This document shows positions 37,116-49,640 of a DNA stretch of 64,000 nucleotides, piece after piece (within the stretch, counting starts at the first letter, position 1; every line of letters begins with the position of its first letter). A program made the position numbers and the translations under genes. The notes under the pieces were generated by a model, which was not told the DNA's origin, ran no database searches, and saw only the letters and a program-made list of their open reading frames with translations. The DNA comes from Pogostemon cablin (Eukaryota; Streptophyta; Magnoliopsida; Lamiales; Lamiaceae), in NCBI GenBank assembly GCA_023678885.1, contig CM042962.1:25496336-25560335 (forward strand). The letters are read 5' to 3'.

Positions 37116-39011
37116 CCAAGAAACCTTTCCTTCTGGTTTGAACACCAACTGAGGTTTCTTCTATGATCTGTGAAGAAGGGTGGTCCTTCTTATATCTGTA
37201 GTTGAGGGAATTCCTGGAAGTTCTGTGGATCAGGTTCTCATCATCTTCTGACCCATTCTCAGATGTTGTAGGTGATGTGATCACTTTTGGTTCAACATTA
37301 TTCACTGGTTCTGCAATCTCAATCAGATCAGAGATGTCATCTTTCATCTTTTTACCTGCAATATTAGATGTATCATCAAATACGACATTTACAGATTCTT
37401 GAACAGTTCTGGTTCTAAGATTAAAGACTCTAAATGCTTTCCTATTCTTAGAACATTCTAAGAAAATACCTTTATCACTATTAGAATCAAACTTTGAAAG
37501 ATACTCCCTGTCATTCAGAATATAGCACATGCAACCAAACACATGAAAGTATTTCAGGTTGGGTTTTCTCCTATACATCAACTCATAAGAAGTAATATAA
37601 CTACTTGGTCTAAACAAAATTCTATTAGACACATGACATGCAGTGTTCAATGCTTCAGCCCAAAATCTTTTAGACACATTCATTGAAGTAAGTATGACTC
37701 TAGCCATTTCTTGCAGAGTTCTATTTTTTCTTTCAGCTATGCCATTTTGTTGTGGGGTTTTAGGAGATGAAAATTCTTGCACTATACATTTCTTTTCACA
37801 GAATTCAGAAAACATGTTATTCTTAAATTCTCAACCATGATCAATCCTAATCCTACAAATCTTAACATTGAAAGCATTTTTGAACCTTTTGTAAAGAACT
37901 TTAAACACTTCAAACACATCTGATTTTTCTCTAATGAATTCAACCCATGAAAACCTAGAAAAAGCATCTACCACAACTAGAGAATACTTCTTGCCACCAA
38001 GACTTTCAGTCTCCATAGGACCCATAAGATCCATGTGAAGCAATTTAAAACATCTCAAAGATGTGCACATAGTGATGATTTTGTGTGAAGATCTTACCTG
38101 CTTACCTTTTTGGCATGAACCACAAATGAGAGGATCTTTGAAACTGAGCTTAGGCAAACCTCTAACAGCTTCCAACTTAACCAATTTTTGTAAATTTTTG
38201 TAATTTACACGGCCAAGTTTTTGATGTCAAAGTATGCTTTCGTCATGTTGTGTGATGTTGCAGTAAGTGTTGTTACCAATCAGATAACAATTATCAACAG
38301 ATCGATTACCAACCATCACACATTCATCAGTTTCATTCAACACAAAATATGAATTCTTGTCAAATTTTACATGCAGATTATCATCACATAATTGACTTAT
38401 ACTTATCAAATTAGCACGCAAACTTTCAACATGCAGCACATTCTTCAAATTTAGGAAACCTTTAACATTTAAAGTTCCTTTACCAACAATGTTACCTTTA
38501 GAGCCACCACTATAAGTAACCTTACCACCATCAAAAACTTCATAATTTTTCAAATGTTCAACATTTTTAGTCATATGTCTAGAACAACCACTATCAAAAT
38601 ACCATAAACCGAGTACACATGCTTGTAACAAAGTACAAGCCACATTAGATAACACTTTTGGTTTTCTGACCCAAGCAGATTTTGGTGTGTGTGAATATTT
38701 GTGTGGTAACATTTCAGGCAACACTTTTCCAGAGAACAAGTCATCTTTCAGTTTAAAACAAAATGGACGAATGTGACCAGGAACTGAATAGTAATGACAG
38801 ATAAATGTTCTCTTGCCTATTTGTTTTAGAAACTTTTTAGAAAACTATTTGATCCAGGTTTCACAAAATTCACAGGTTTTTCAAAACTAAAATGGTTAGA
38901 GTTTTCAGAAAATCCAATACTAGTCATATCAGATTTACCAACACACAAAGCTTCATTTAAGACTGATGTACTTTTAGAGTATTTTTTGAAACTTAGTGTT
39001 GAATCAGTCAA

Positions 39012-39372
39012 TTGCTCTTGGAGTTTTGAAATTTCAGCATCCTTTCTAGTAAGATTTACCTCAAGCTTGTGATAGTTTCAATCAAACTATCATTCTCTTG
39101 GTTGACCTTTTGAAGTTCCTTCAAAATTTCAGCAATTTTGTTTTCCAATTGCTCTTCAGATGTACCTGCTCTAGCGTAAAAGACATTAGTACATTTCACA
39201 GCAGAATCGGAAATAGACTGAACCTTGATGTTAGAGTAGATGTTGTCACATTCAACTCAACATCTGTGTCACTTCCAGAAAGTCCTTCACTTACACATTC
39301 TGACAGAAATGCCAGCTCTTCGTCCTTTGTCTCTTGATCACCTTCAGATTCATCATCACTCAATGTAATATT
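39012..39372 (-). other. Copia-2 gag-to-protease linker
   Basis: Leu/Lys/Glu-rich minus-strand codons with frame breaks, probably a coiled coil between gag and protease. Confidence 0.5.
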
Positions 39373-40404
39373 TTAGTTCATCCTTCTCTTCAAAAGAGTG
39401 TTAACACATTCATTTGCATAATGACCAAAACCAGTACATTCACTGCAAATGAGGGTCTTTCTAGATTCAGGATCATACTTAAGTTTTCTTTGAGCGGGTC
39501 TATGGGTAAGAGATTTAGGAGTACGAGTTTGGGGAGTATGAGGAGAATGTTCTGTCCTAGGCTGAATATTTGCTTTAGACTTGTTTTTCTGATTTCTCAT
39601 ATAGGCTTCAAATTTCTTAGCAAGTAAAACAATATTATCAGTGTCATCTGAAATATCATCAACATTTTCATCAAACTGTGAAATTTCAATAATAGTTGAT
39701 GTTCTTCCAGAACATGAAGGAGCATCACTTATAAAAACAACACTTTTTCTATCATACGCAGAATTTTGTTGAGACATATCCATTTCATAAGTTTTCAAAA
39801 TGCTCATAAGCTCATTATGACACATAGTATCAGTATTCCTATCTTCTTCTATAGCACAAACTTTGCTATTAAATCTCTTAGAAAGAGTGCGAAGTGTTTT
39901 GTTTACTAACCTAAAATTGGAGATTGGATCACCAAGTGATTGCAGCTCATTCACGATTTCATACAGCCTTTCATTGTAAGAGTTGATGGTCTCATCTTCT
40001 TTCATCCTCAAGCTTTCAAACTTCATGCTCAGCAGCCTTGCCTTTGCTCTCTTGACACTACCAGAACCTTCACAGTGTTCTTGCAGTCTTTCCCAAGCAT
40101 CTTTAGCAGATATGCAGTTCTGAATCAAGTTGAACATCACTAGATCAACTGAAGAGCTGATTGCATTAAGAGCTTTGCAGTTGTATGCAGATAAGTTGCT
40201 CTTCTCGGCAGTCCAATCGAGTTCGTCCTTGAGAATCTGATCTCCATCTTTATCTTCTACAGTGGGAGGTGTCCATCCAGACAGAATGATCTTCCAAGCT
40301 TTATCGTCACATGCGTTGATGTATGACCTCATCCGAGTTTTCCACAAGGCATAATTTGTTCCATCAAGAATGAGAGGACGGGTGACGGATGCAGAGTAAT
40401 CCAT
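39373..40404 (-). CDS. Copia-2 gag polyprotein, intact ORF
   Basis: A 343-codon ORF on the minus strand is the only uninterrupted coding unit of the element. It starts 67 bp inside the 5' LTR edge, after the primer site. The N-terminal half matches the copia gag (UBN2) fold, with DGTNYALWKTRMRSYI near residue 14-29 and ERLQEHCEGS near 107. A CCHC zinc knuckle, CSECTGFGHYANEC, lies near residues 320-333. It would bind element RNA and form virus-like particles in the cytoplasm. Its stop falls just after the knuckle, so pol must have been read by a frame shift or lost its connection by mutation. Confidence 0.92.
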   Translation of the reverse strand: MDYSASVTRPLILDGTNYALWKTRMRSYINACDDKAWKIILSGWTPPTVEDKDGDQILKDELDWTAEKSNLSAYNCKALNAISSSVDLVMFNLIQNCISAKDAWERLQEHCEGSGSVKRAKARLLSMKFESLRMKEDETINSYNERLYEIVNELQSLGDPISNFRLVNKTLRTLSKRFNSKVCAIEEDRNTDTMCHNELMSILKTYEMDMSQQNSAYDRKSVVFISDAPSCSGRTSTIIEISQFDENVDDISDDTDNIVLLAKKFEAYMRNQKNKSKANIQPRTEHSPHTPQTRTPKSLTHRPAQRKLKYDPESRKTLICSECTGFGHYANECVNTLLKRRMN

Positions 40405-40452
40405 AATAACTCAACACTTAACACCAGGAATCAACACTTAATATCGTCAAGT

Positions 40453-40469
40453 GTTGGCTCTGATGCCAC
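40453..40469 (-). other. Primer binding site, initiator tRNA-Met type
   Basis: The minus strand reads TGGCATCAGAGCC just inside the 5' LTR; the usual copia site is TGGTATCAGAGC. Confidence 0.85.
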
Positions 40470-40470
40470 T

Positions 40471-41365
40471 TGTCGGGTCCCAAATGGTGCAAAGTGTGTT
40501 ATAGGTACGATGTTGTCCTAAGTGTGATGACACTTTGAACAACACTATATGTATCAGAATGTAACTTGATTAAGTATAGAACAAATTATAAATCAGCGGA
40601 AGACTTAACACACAAATTACTCAATCTTTTCACAAACTTTTGCAAGTTTATGGCGGCCTCATGGCACAAATATCACTATTGGAAAATATGATTACAAAAA
40701 CGGACTCTTAGGTATGGAAACAATTCTTCCACCCTTCGAATACAAAATCGGATCTAAAATCCAAACACGTTCCAAAATAGCAGAACCTAGACTTGTTAGA
40801 ATCTAAGCCTACTTCACATGTGGGCTTCCACTGCCTGCAAACAGCGCACACAAAACATACAGGAATAACAGTAGACAACTGATGTTGAACCAAGTGTTAC
40901 AACACCAGTACAAACACTATGACATAAACCTATTTAGGATCTTTTACACTGTATAGTAGAATTGCCAATTCAAACCCAAATCAAATCACTTATCTTGACA
41001 ACCAGCAACTTCCATTTATAGATGGTTGCAGGCTCCAAATGATAAGTTGCTCACGTGGGAGGTGTAGAAACCACCCATGCATATACTCAAATAACCGCCC
41101 ACTAAGAGAGGTAGTTATTTTCGCCTTCTAGATCCTTCTAGAGCTTTCGGATCTTTCCAGTTTGCTTTAGGGTCTTCAAGGTCTGCGTTTGACTTAGTAT
41201 TTGCATCCAAAATGTTCAGCACTTCAACCGCAACACCTCTGAAAGTAGCATTAAGCACAACACCAGTCGAAACAACAAACAACATTAATGGTTAATAAAA
41301 TAACTGGTGGAGGACAGGTGTGATTTCAGATGTGATGACACTGGTCTCAACACTTCACATCAACA
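40471..41365 (-). mobile_element. 5' LTR of copia element 2
   Basis: 895 bp, starting TGTTGATGTG and ending GGGACCCGACA on the minus strand; partner of 30845-31733. Confidence 0.95.
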
Positions 41366-41666
41366 CAATACATTAGCATATGCATATGGCAACTGAGTGG
41401 GCAAGGTTCTAAGTATGCTAATTAAAGAATGAGAATGTTTGATAAATTTAAACAAACATATCTCATATGTATAGTACATAGAATAAGTGGTTTTAATTTC
41501 TAAAATAATCTATTAAGTTAATCTACTAACTCGATGGTGTTGGTTAAAATGATTATAGTTACTACATATACAAACATATTTATTTATTTCTACAACTTTT
41601 TAAAATTTATCTATATTTATTATGATTACTAAAATAGTCTAGATTTGCTTTTATTTTCCATTCTAG

Positions 41667-41785
<119 letters not shown>

Positions 41786-41999
41786 TTTATTATTTTTTTT
41801 TAAATATTCTAAAGTTATATATTACTTACAATCTTAAATGAGAAAATATTCTAAAATGGTATTCTTTAATGACAAAGACTTGAATAGAGCAATCTTTTTT
41901 TTTTAAATCCGTAGGACCGAATCTTATAAGCTAATATTGGGTGAAAACGCAAATTAAATTTTAACCGGATTACTTCCGCAAATCTCATTCTCTCTCCAT

Positions 42000-43029
42000 A
42001 TCTGGCAACGCACCTCCTTCTCATCTTCTTCCATAAATCTATTTGTCTCCTCTTTTTTTCTCTCCGAATCTCTCAACGTCTCCTTCTCATCTCCTTCTAT
42101 TTTCAATCGACTCCAGATTCCTCTGCTTCGTATCTCCTCTCATCGGGCTTCTTCGCAGCCCATTTTTCTTGAATTGAGCATTTGAGCAACGAAGAGTGAT
42201 TTGAGTCTCGGAGATGCAAAACGGTCATGTAGAGGACGAGATAGCAGCGAAGGTTATTGGATTTAAGCTTTGGAGAGCGTGGATTTGGGAGGCGGAGAAA
42301 GGAGGTACTTCTCATCTGGGTCTCCGCCGTTTCCGCCGTCGGAATTGCACCGATATGTATACCCTACCTCTCCCATCTAGTTACATAATTTTTCCAAGTG
42401 ATTTGTTGGTCATCAAATTCTTTTGCGAGTGGAACTTTATGTATTCCACTTCTGGTTCTTGTTGATTATGTTAAATTACTGGTGAACTTTAGAGTTTAGA
42501 CTACATGTAATCGAGGATTTTATACTACAATTAAAATTTAACTCGGTTTAATGTGAAGCTTGATTGCTTACTAACAGAGTAAACATTGCACAGTTGAAGT
42601 TTTGTTCACAAATAAAACTCTACATGTGAAGATTTCTTTGATAAAATTATGCTAATATGCCTTGTGAGGTAATTGAGTCTACATGTGAAGATTTCACCTA
42701 ACTATGATACGTTTTACTCAACAGCGTATGGATTTGGAGTAAGCAAAGTGAGAGGTGAGCATAAGGTGGTCTGGATTAGTCATGAGGCTATTGAGGGATA
42801 TACCTTAGGCTGCTGGACTGTTAAATGCCACATGTACACTCTTGGATATACTTTTGATAGTGAACTGGGTTTATGTGGCAATACATGTGATGAAGAATTA
42901 GTAGTGTGTAGAATGAAGGAATGTGGGTGGAGAGATCTTGGATTAAGGAATTCAGCATCAGCAAGAGACCGGGTCGGGGTGTTGTTGGTGATTGGTTTCA
43001 ATATTATTGGTTTGATGAAGATGATGTAG
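42000..43029 (+). pseudogene. F-box-associated (kelch/FBA-type) protein fragment with leader-like sequence
   Basis: The part 42694-42850 encodes NYDTFYSTAYGFGVSKV, then GEHKVVWIS and CHMYTLG. This is the start of the F-box-associated domain of plant SCF substrate adaptors. No F-box precedes it in frame. The CT-rich stretch 41990-42110 and the ATG at 42214 look like a gene leader and a start, but the encoded residues are unfamiliar and may come from another gene. After 42850 the similarity ends although the frame stays open to 43029. A chimeric gene fragment or pseudogene is the best description. Confidence 0.5.
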
Positions 43030-43099
43030 TGAATCCCCTCAAGAAATTCCAAGATTGTGAGGCAACAGGTCTTTGAGATTGAAACAGACAAATAATTTT

Positions 43100-43800
43100 T
43101 TGGATTACTCTTAATTTTCATTTGTTTATATTTTAATTTGTTTCGTCAACAACTTTTTGGGTTACTCTATTTTGATTAATAGGTTACTCTTTGTAATGAT
43201 ATGAGTTAGTATAAACAAAATTTTAAATTAACCTCTATGTTGATTTTTCTTATATTCATAAGGTTACTATTTATAATAAATTAGGTTACTATGTGAAATT
43301 AATTAGATTACTCTTTAAAATTAATTGGATTACTCATTGAAATTAATTACAATAATTACTATATTTTAAATTTAAAGACTAATCTAATTATTTCTACTGA
43401 GTAATCTAATTACTTCATATATTAATTTGTATAGAGTGATATAGAAGTATTAATTTATTTATTTTTTTAGCGTGAAATTAATATTGTTGTATATGATCAA
43501 TATTTTTTAGGTTACTTTTTTTTTATTAATTAGGTTACTCTTAAGAAAGAATTAGGTTACTATGAACATATTTTTGGATTAGTCTTTTATGTTGATTTGT
43601 TATATAGTACTCCATTGTTTTGTTTAACCAAAAATTTTTAGGTTACTCATTTTTATTAATTGGGTTACTCTTTATAATAAATTAGGTTACTCTTTAATTT
43701 GAAATTTTGATTTTCTAAAAATTAAGGTTACTTTTTTTATTTATTAATTGAATAATCTTTGTAATAAATTTGATTATTTTTTATAATAAATTAGCTTAAC
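43100..43800. repeat. GTTACTC-rich repeat tract, second locus
   Basis: The phrases TTAATTAGGTTACTC and GTTACTCTTTATAATAAATT recur many times, as in 25020-29880. It directly follows the F-box fragment. Confidence 0.75.
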
Positions 43801-44600
43801 CCTCTATCTGAGTTTTTTTTCTGAGCCCCCATGGGTGGACTAAAATGTAGTACTCATAATTTCACACATCTTCCTAAGAAAAGGAAAAAAAAAAGTGAAG
43901 TTGTACTCGTGATAGTAAAGAAAAGAAAATTGTCTCATTATGCATAACTATTTCAATTAACTGCCTTGTAATTTAGGACTATTAGAGGAGGTTTTTAGTT
44001 CTGCATTCCTCTTAATACAAAAAACTTGATGAGATTCCATGGGCCATTAATTTAATATAAATATATGTCAATAACATACACATGAATTGAAAGGACCTGT
44101 TTTCAAAAGCACACACACGTAATCTAACAAAGCCTTTAAGCTGAATAAAATATCATTGTTTAAAACTTATAACAAATTCTGCACAACTAAGATGGATTAG
44201 TTCCCAATTCATGATTAACTACACTAAGAGCTCCTCTCTTGGATTTGGATCTCATCACAGCTACCCACTTCCTCTCACCCATTTCTCCTCCACCTTCACT
44301 TTCACAAGAAGAAAACATTTCAAAAAAGCTGCAACTTTGAAGTTGGTATAAATCTCAAAAGCAACTGTTGGATCTGTACTTCTAAGCTTTTAAATTTTAC
44401 AGATCAGCTTCAAATTGCTAACATGAACACCAACAATTAAATGAAATCCTTAAAGCTTACAAAGATTTTATTACAATATTCAATAATAGATCGTTTGAAA
44501 AGACATTTAAACAAGGCAGGACTAATTCTCATTATCCTTTGGAAAGCATTTATTCAGTGAAGACGAAGAATTACCTACTTTCTGTGACCAATTTAAAACT
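43801..44600 (-). other. Unassigned sequence with a possible 43-codon minus-strand terminal exon
   Basis: The minus strand at about 44190-44321 reads MFSSCESEGGGEMGERKW then a basic run RSKSKRGAL and stops at NPS. Its composition is protein-like, but I recognise no family and could not connect it to upstream exons. The rest shows nothing. Confidence 0.3.
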
Positions 44601-45190
44601 TATAAATGGAACAACACAGACGTATTAATTACTCCACTACTTTCTGCGAAATCTTTAACCCCTTTTACCTGATGAACACGCTGAGAAAATTGGAAAGCAG
44701 ACGGAAAAGGAAAAAAAAGTAGGGAGAAGAAACTGGAGGAGATTAAGATATAGTATGTAGGGTAGAAAATTTTAACTCCCCTGTCCTGTTTTGCTTTCAT
44801 GTTCAGAAAGGCAAGAAGAGCATGGATAAGATGGCAGAAGACGATAAAGGCGTACGACGAGGCCGCACTGGTGAAGTCCCAGAGGGGAAGGAATCGGAGA
44901 AGTAGCAGCGCTTGTGGGAGGGAAAGAAGGAGATGGCAGCGCCAATATCCGGGGATCAGCGATTTAATTTGGGGATCTTCTTGAGAAAGCCCAGATTTCC
45001 CCATTTTAATCCTATGCAAAGATGTGAGATCTGGTTCCACCATAGTCGGAGTAGGAGCGCTTGTGGGAGGGAAAGACGGAGATGATGGCCGACGCGCGGG
45101 ATCAACGATTCAATTTGGGGATCTTCTTCAGAGAGCCCAGATTTTCCCATTTTAATCCATGTGCTGAGATGTAAGATCCCGTTTCACCAA
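44600..45190. other. GC-richer block with a 150-bp tandem duplication
   Basis: A unit beginning CGGAGAAGTAGCAGCGCTTG at 44895 recurs at 45046 in slightly changed form (AGGAGCGCTTGTGGGAGGGA), about 150 bp apart, each ending in a GGGGATCTTCTT...CCCATTTTAATCC block. ORFs cross it on both strands, the longest being minus 44600-45043, but none resembles a known protein. It may be the 5' leader of a lost gene. Confidence 0.5.
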
Positions 45191-45356
45191 ATATTGATAG
45201 GACGTTGCACTAGTCTCTCTCTTTTTTAATATAAGAAATTATACTCCTGATCTTTTGAGAAAAAAATGTAATATTTTTAATTAAACATTTATATTATTTA
45301 TATTTAAGTCGACATTTTTAATTAAAAAATTATGCTTTTATTTATTAATTAAAGTA

Positions 45357-45613
45357 TACTTTCTTCTTTCCGCATTAAAGTTTAAGGTTTTTATTTTGGT
45401 TTGTCTCAAATTAAGGTTTATATATTTTTTTTTCAAGTCAAGCTCACACAAAATAATTAATTATTTCATGTAGGTCTCACACACAGAGTAATACAACTAC
45501 CTACTTCACTTTAAATATTATTTCTCTCATATCACTACACATTAAAATATTAAATCTCTACGTACAAAAAGTCAAAAAGCAAACATTAAAGTTAATTCGG
45601 AACGAAAGGAGTA
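45357..45613. mobile_element. Stowaway-like MITE, copy 3
   Basis: TA + CTTTCTTCTTTCCG on the left and CGGAACGAAAGGAG + TA on the right. It is 257 bp with the same interior themes (TAATTATTTCATGTAGG, CACTACACATTAAAATATTA) as copy 4. Confidence 0.75.
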
Positions 45614-46620
45614 TATCATTTAAATAAAATTAAATATCATATTTTTATACATCTTGAGCATGTGTTACACAAGAGACCATCTTTGTTTGAGTGACTTGAT
45701 TAAGTATTAAACGATTTACTTTCTATTAAGTTAAGATTTTAGATGAGGTGTTCATTTAATACGGTATCAGAATAAAGGCTTAACAAAAGTTCAGAATTCA
45801 AACTTCACCACAATTCATATACGAGAAAATTTCCACATTAGCAAAGGTTCAGGATTTAACCTCACCAATACACATTTATAAAATATTCCACATTATAAGT
45901 TATTGTATGATTATTAAAGATTTGACGTTTCGTTAATGTATTTAATTTTAATAAATATACGTACCAAAATAATAATTATATCAATCACTTTTAATGTGCT
46001 ATAAATGCCCATTAATACCTTGCATCAGATTAGTTTTTTCTCTCCCAAATCTATCCCTTGTTAGTTGTGTCTAATGCCTTTTGAGTGTTGATGAGTAATT
46101 TCATAATTATCTTTCAAAATTAAAAAAAAAAATCATTCAATCCGTCCTGAACCAATGATCTCTTTTTTCCATTTTGATCGTCTCACCTAAAAGGGTTTTT
46201 TTTTTATATACATATGAGTCTCACACTCACCCACTAATATAAGGTCTTGCATGCAATGTCATATGTTTCATTTTATTTAAAAAAATAAATATAGTGAAAT
46301 TGAATAAAACAAATAAATTTTGAATGCAATTTTCTTTTATCCAAATAATAATGATACATTTAGTAATTCTAACTAAATAATAAGTGTTAAAAAAAATAAA
46401 TAATAAGCAGTTTAAAATTTTATTATATTAGCCTAACAATACCAAAAAGTTATAACCAAACTTGCACGTATAATTCGTTCGTTGAGTAATTAGTTGATCC
46501 AATTTATCTACGTTAATCTTGATGATTTATGATTTTAAAAAAAATAATAACAACAGATTAAATAAATAAATAATCATTCAATTCAAGACACCATTTGGGA
46601 AATGTCGTATATTGCCCAAT
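45614..46620. other. AT-rich intergenic DNA
   Basis: No gene seen. A single Stowaway-like end (CAATCCGTCCTGAACC) occurs at about 46138 without a visible partner. Confidence 0.4.
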
Positions 46621-48140
46621 AATGAATGTGGTACATTTAAATTGCCCCCTTATCTAAATTAATCTAAAATGCTAATACCCCTAAGGTGGCACACATATCA
46701 GTTCTAAGGATTCAAAAAATTTGAAATATCTATCACGTGGTCAGTCTTGGCATTTAATATGATATGGGCCATTATAGGAGAAAGTGCGGACATGATTAAA
46801 TAATTGGAGTGAACAAAATAGACAACAGACACAAAATTAAATCCCAAGTTTGAGTTGTCCCTAAAATTATTTAATTGGATTATTATTATGAAATTATTAA
46901 AATTAATAAATAATACCTCAGGGATAGCAGACATAAGTCAGCGGACATGATTAATTTACAAAATTAAAATTTAAAAGTTATAAATATTTACACAGGACGA
47001 GATTAATATAAATAAAGGTTTTTCTTTAAATTTAATAATTATTTACTTCTAATTAATAAAAATTGATTTTTTAAAATTATAATTTAAAAAATATTTTCAC
47101 CGGACACCATGAATTTAAGTTTAAAAAATTTAAGCTTATGCAGTGTATATTCAATTAGAGGTATAGTGCCACATTTAAATGCACGTACATGCCATTCAAC
47201 TATTTTAATATTATTTTTTAGGGTTTAGGGACATGAAATGGTAAAGAATAAGAAGAAGAAAAAAAGTTATACATGCGCGGACATTGTATGTGTTAGACAA
47301 TTTTTTTTATTTTTTAAATTTCATCAGACATGTAATAACAAATAAATAAATAATTATACATGCCCCAGTAATTACTAATCATCAAAGTGGACATATAATG
47401 CGCGGATATGTACATTTAATCCATTACTAGTTTATTATTATTAATATTATTTTTTATTTAATTGGACATGAGATGGTAAAGATAAAGAAGAAAAAAAACA
47501 TATTTAGAGCGGCGGACTGGCAAACTCAAACGAATTTTATGGGCGAACAAGGTGAAAGAGGTTGACTTTATCAGCAGACAAGCATATTTAGAACAATTTT
47601 ATTGGCAGACATGAATATATAAAGCATTTTTATCGAGCATTTTCTAAATTAGTCAGCATAATTTTTTTTTAAAAATATAAAACATGTCCATTGAATGAAA
47701 AAAGTTGAGTTGTAGGCGAACAAACATTGTGGGCGGCGGATACAATCAAAATATTCTATTTTACTTATTTATTTTTTTTATTTATTATTTTTTGTGTGAG
47801 TGTGTGGGTTTGTGAAATATTTTAATTTGATAATCAAAACATGTGCGAGGAATGTTTTCATGTCCCATATATATATTATTACAAAATTTCACAATTAAAA
47901 AAAATAAAACTTCATTTCCGCCGAATAAATTGTCTAGTTAATTGTGTCCACTGACAAATTTCCTTTAAATTTGCATGTCCGCAGAACATTTTGTATAATT
48001 TACTGTGCATGTCCGGCGCTAATTAGATTAATTTATTTTTTAAAAGAAGATGTGAGGGAAAGTAACTAATCAAATATGGGATCCACATTTATTATTATAT
48101 TTTTTCTCGTGTCCGCCGACTAATGTCCATCAGTCTCACC
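46621..48140. repeat. GCGGACATG-word region with opposed orientation
   Basis: Words related to GCGGACATG or GGCAGACATG occur at about 46786, 46927, 46941, 47277, 47387, 47400, 47465, 47563 and 47613. To the right the reverse complement prevails: ATTTCCGCCG (47930), CATGTCCGCAG (47980), CATGTCCGGCG (48006), GTGTCCGCCG (48110). A phrase GGACATGARATGGTAAAGA followed by AAGAAGAAAAAA occurs at 47229 and 47465. No transposase ORF is present. Confidence 0.55.
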
Positions 48141-49640
48141 TTCACCACAACATTGCGGAGCTTATTTTTAATCGAATTGACTGATAATGACGGGGTTGGT
48201 TATTGTGAAATCTTATTTTGCAGAGTTGCTCACATAATACATTTGGCATACGTACTATTATATTGTCAAACTCATCAAATCATATATTTTTTTAAGGGAA
48301 GTAAACAATTGCTTCAGCTGCCCCTACGACTTTTATGTAAAGAAGGAAGAACAATTATATCATACATTCCAGCATATGCCCTGTTGGTGTGAATTGTTAG
48401 CGTTAAGGGTAAGAAGGTGAAAGCAAGGTATTTACAGCAAGCGTCACTTCAAAAATGACTGGTAAAAGAAATATGGTGTAGCTCAATGACTGATATAAAA
48501 GTGATAATGAACTCTTTCCCAGGTAGCTTGTTAATGTTTATGTTGAGTCAGCAGCTTTCAAAATGCCAAAACTAACTAGGGATACAACATATTACCTGCA
48601 TGTATGTTAATTGATCATAGCTCAATCCTTTTCTTTAAAACCTGAGGATTTGACCTATCCATATCTTGATGCAATAGGAACTAGGTACCTGTGTGAGTAT
48701 GAAAGTTAGAGAGAAGATTGGCAGCACCTAAAAGAATTAAAACCATGAAAAAAATATAATCATACTTTAAAGTTGACTAAATAGTCCTCTGAAGGTAGTC
48801 ATGTTACAGGTCAAAACTGCAACTGTTGCTACTGAAGCCTAATCATTCAGCCAAATGCATTGTCAATGGCCAAGATTCATATAATAATATCTTATATAGC
48901 ACGTTAAGTATTTATGCACGTTGCCAACCAGTCCCTGAAATGTAACAGAAAATATGATCATAGCGTCTGCAGTCTCTAGTGATGGAATCATCAAAAGGTG
49001 GAGTGGATAGAACAACACAATTAGTAAAATTCACCTGAGCAACAGTTCCAACAAGTTTCACTTAGAAACTCCCTAGCTTTCCAACTGATCAGCCTTTAAC
49101 AAGCATCATTGACAATCCTAGAACTTAAAAAACTATGTTAACACAAAAGAACTACATGCTCCTTTATTCTTCGGATATTTGGTATCATTCATATATTTTA
49201 ATCTATAACATGTATTTGTTCAAACTTTGTTATGCGCAGATTGTCTTGATTTTGATTCTCCATATAGGAACTAAAATGATGAGTGGTTTTTTTTTTTTTT
49301 TTTTTTTTTTTTGCAGTAACAGCTTAATAATGTTATGATTGAGCAATGCAGTAGCTACTCCAACTAATCAAGAAAAAATCTGTTTTCTTCTCTAACATTT
49401 TTCTTTTGTCTTCTAATGCATATGATCCTTAGGAGCTCAACACATCTCTTTTGCTTTGCTTAATTGGGAGAACCTACATGACCTGACTCTTCGGATATTT
49501 GGTATCATTCATATATTTTAATCTATAACATGTATTTGTTCAAACTTTGTTATGCGCAGATTGACGAAGATATTCTTCAAGAAGTTATTAAGATCCCTTC
49601 GAAACATGGTCCAAAATGAGGTAAATTTGTTATTTAATTA
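48141..49640 (+). other. Possible remnant of an unrecognised spliced gene
   Basis: Exon-like pieces with AG acceptors on the plus strand: after TTTTGCAG near 48222, and after ATGCGCAG at 49559, the latter encoding IDEDILQEVIKIPSKHGPK before a stop and GT donor. I recognise no family. It holds a 76-bp direct repeat and a 26-base T run (49287-49312). Confidence 0.3.
49168..49563. repeat. Exact 76-bp direct repeat, 320 bp apart
   Basis: 49168-49243 equals 49488-49563 without a mismatch. Both include an intron-like end GTTATGCGCAG followed by ATTG. The interval contains T26. Confidence 0.97.

Larger units (their letters stand above)
35150..39011 (-). pseudogene. Copia-2 pol: protease, integrase, RT, RNase H (broken)
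   Basis: Minus strand, in order: protease WYFDSGCSRHMT (about 38600), integrase zinc motif and core (CGSCQKGKQ; HMDLMGPMETESLGGKKY; RIRIDHG then a stop; SPKTPQQNGIAERKNRTLQEMAR; about 37700-38184), RT (KWIFKNKTDESGNVVRNKARLVAQGY at 36480-36560 region; QIYVDDIVFGATS at about 36085) and RNase H (SWHSKKQNCISQSTAESEY, about 35490; CDNTSAI). Stops lie at about 38224, 37831 and 36480. The RT YVDD box is kept. Confidence 0.9.
30845..41365 (-). mobile_element. Ty1/copia element 2, complete, with CAATA target duplications
   Basis: Two LTRs (30845-31733 and 40471-41365) with TG...CA ends bracket gag, pol and an extra 3' ORF. The flanks are CAATA at 30840-30844 and CAATA at 41366-41370, so both ends derive from one insertion. 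The primer site (rc of about 40453-40469, TGGCATCAGAGCC) is of the initiator-Met tRNA type. Stops, a 17-bp tandem duplication and an AT-rich insertion inactivate pol. An env-like or transposon-domain ORF after pol recalls the SIRE/Maximus lineage; lineage is inferred. Confidence 0.95.
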
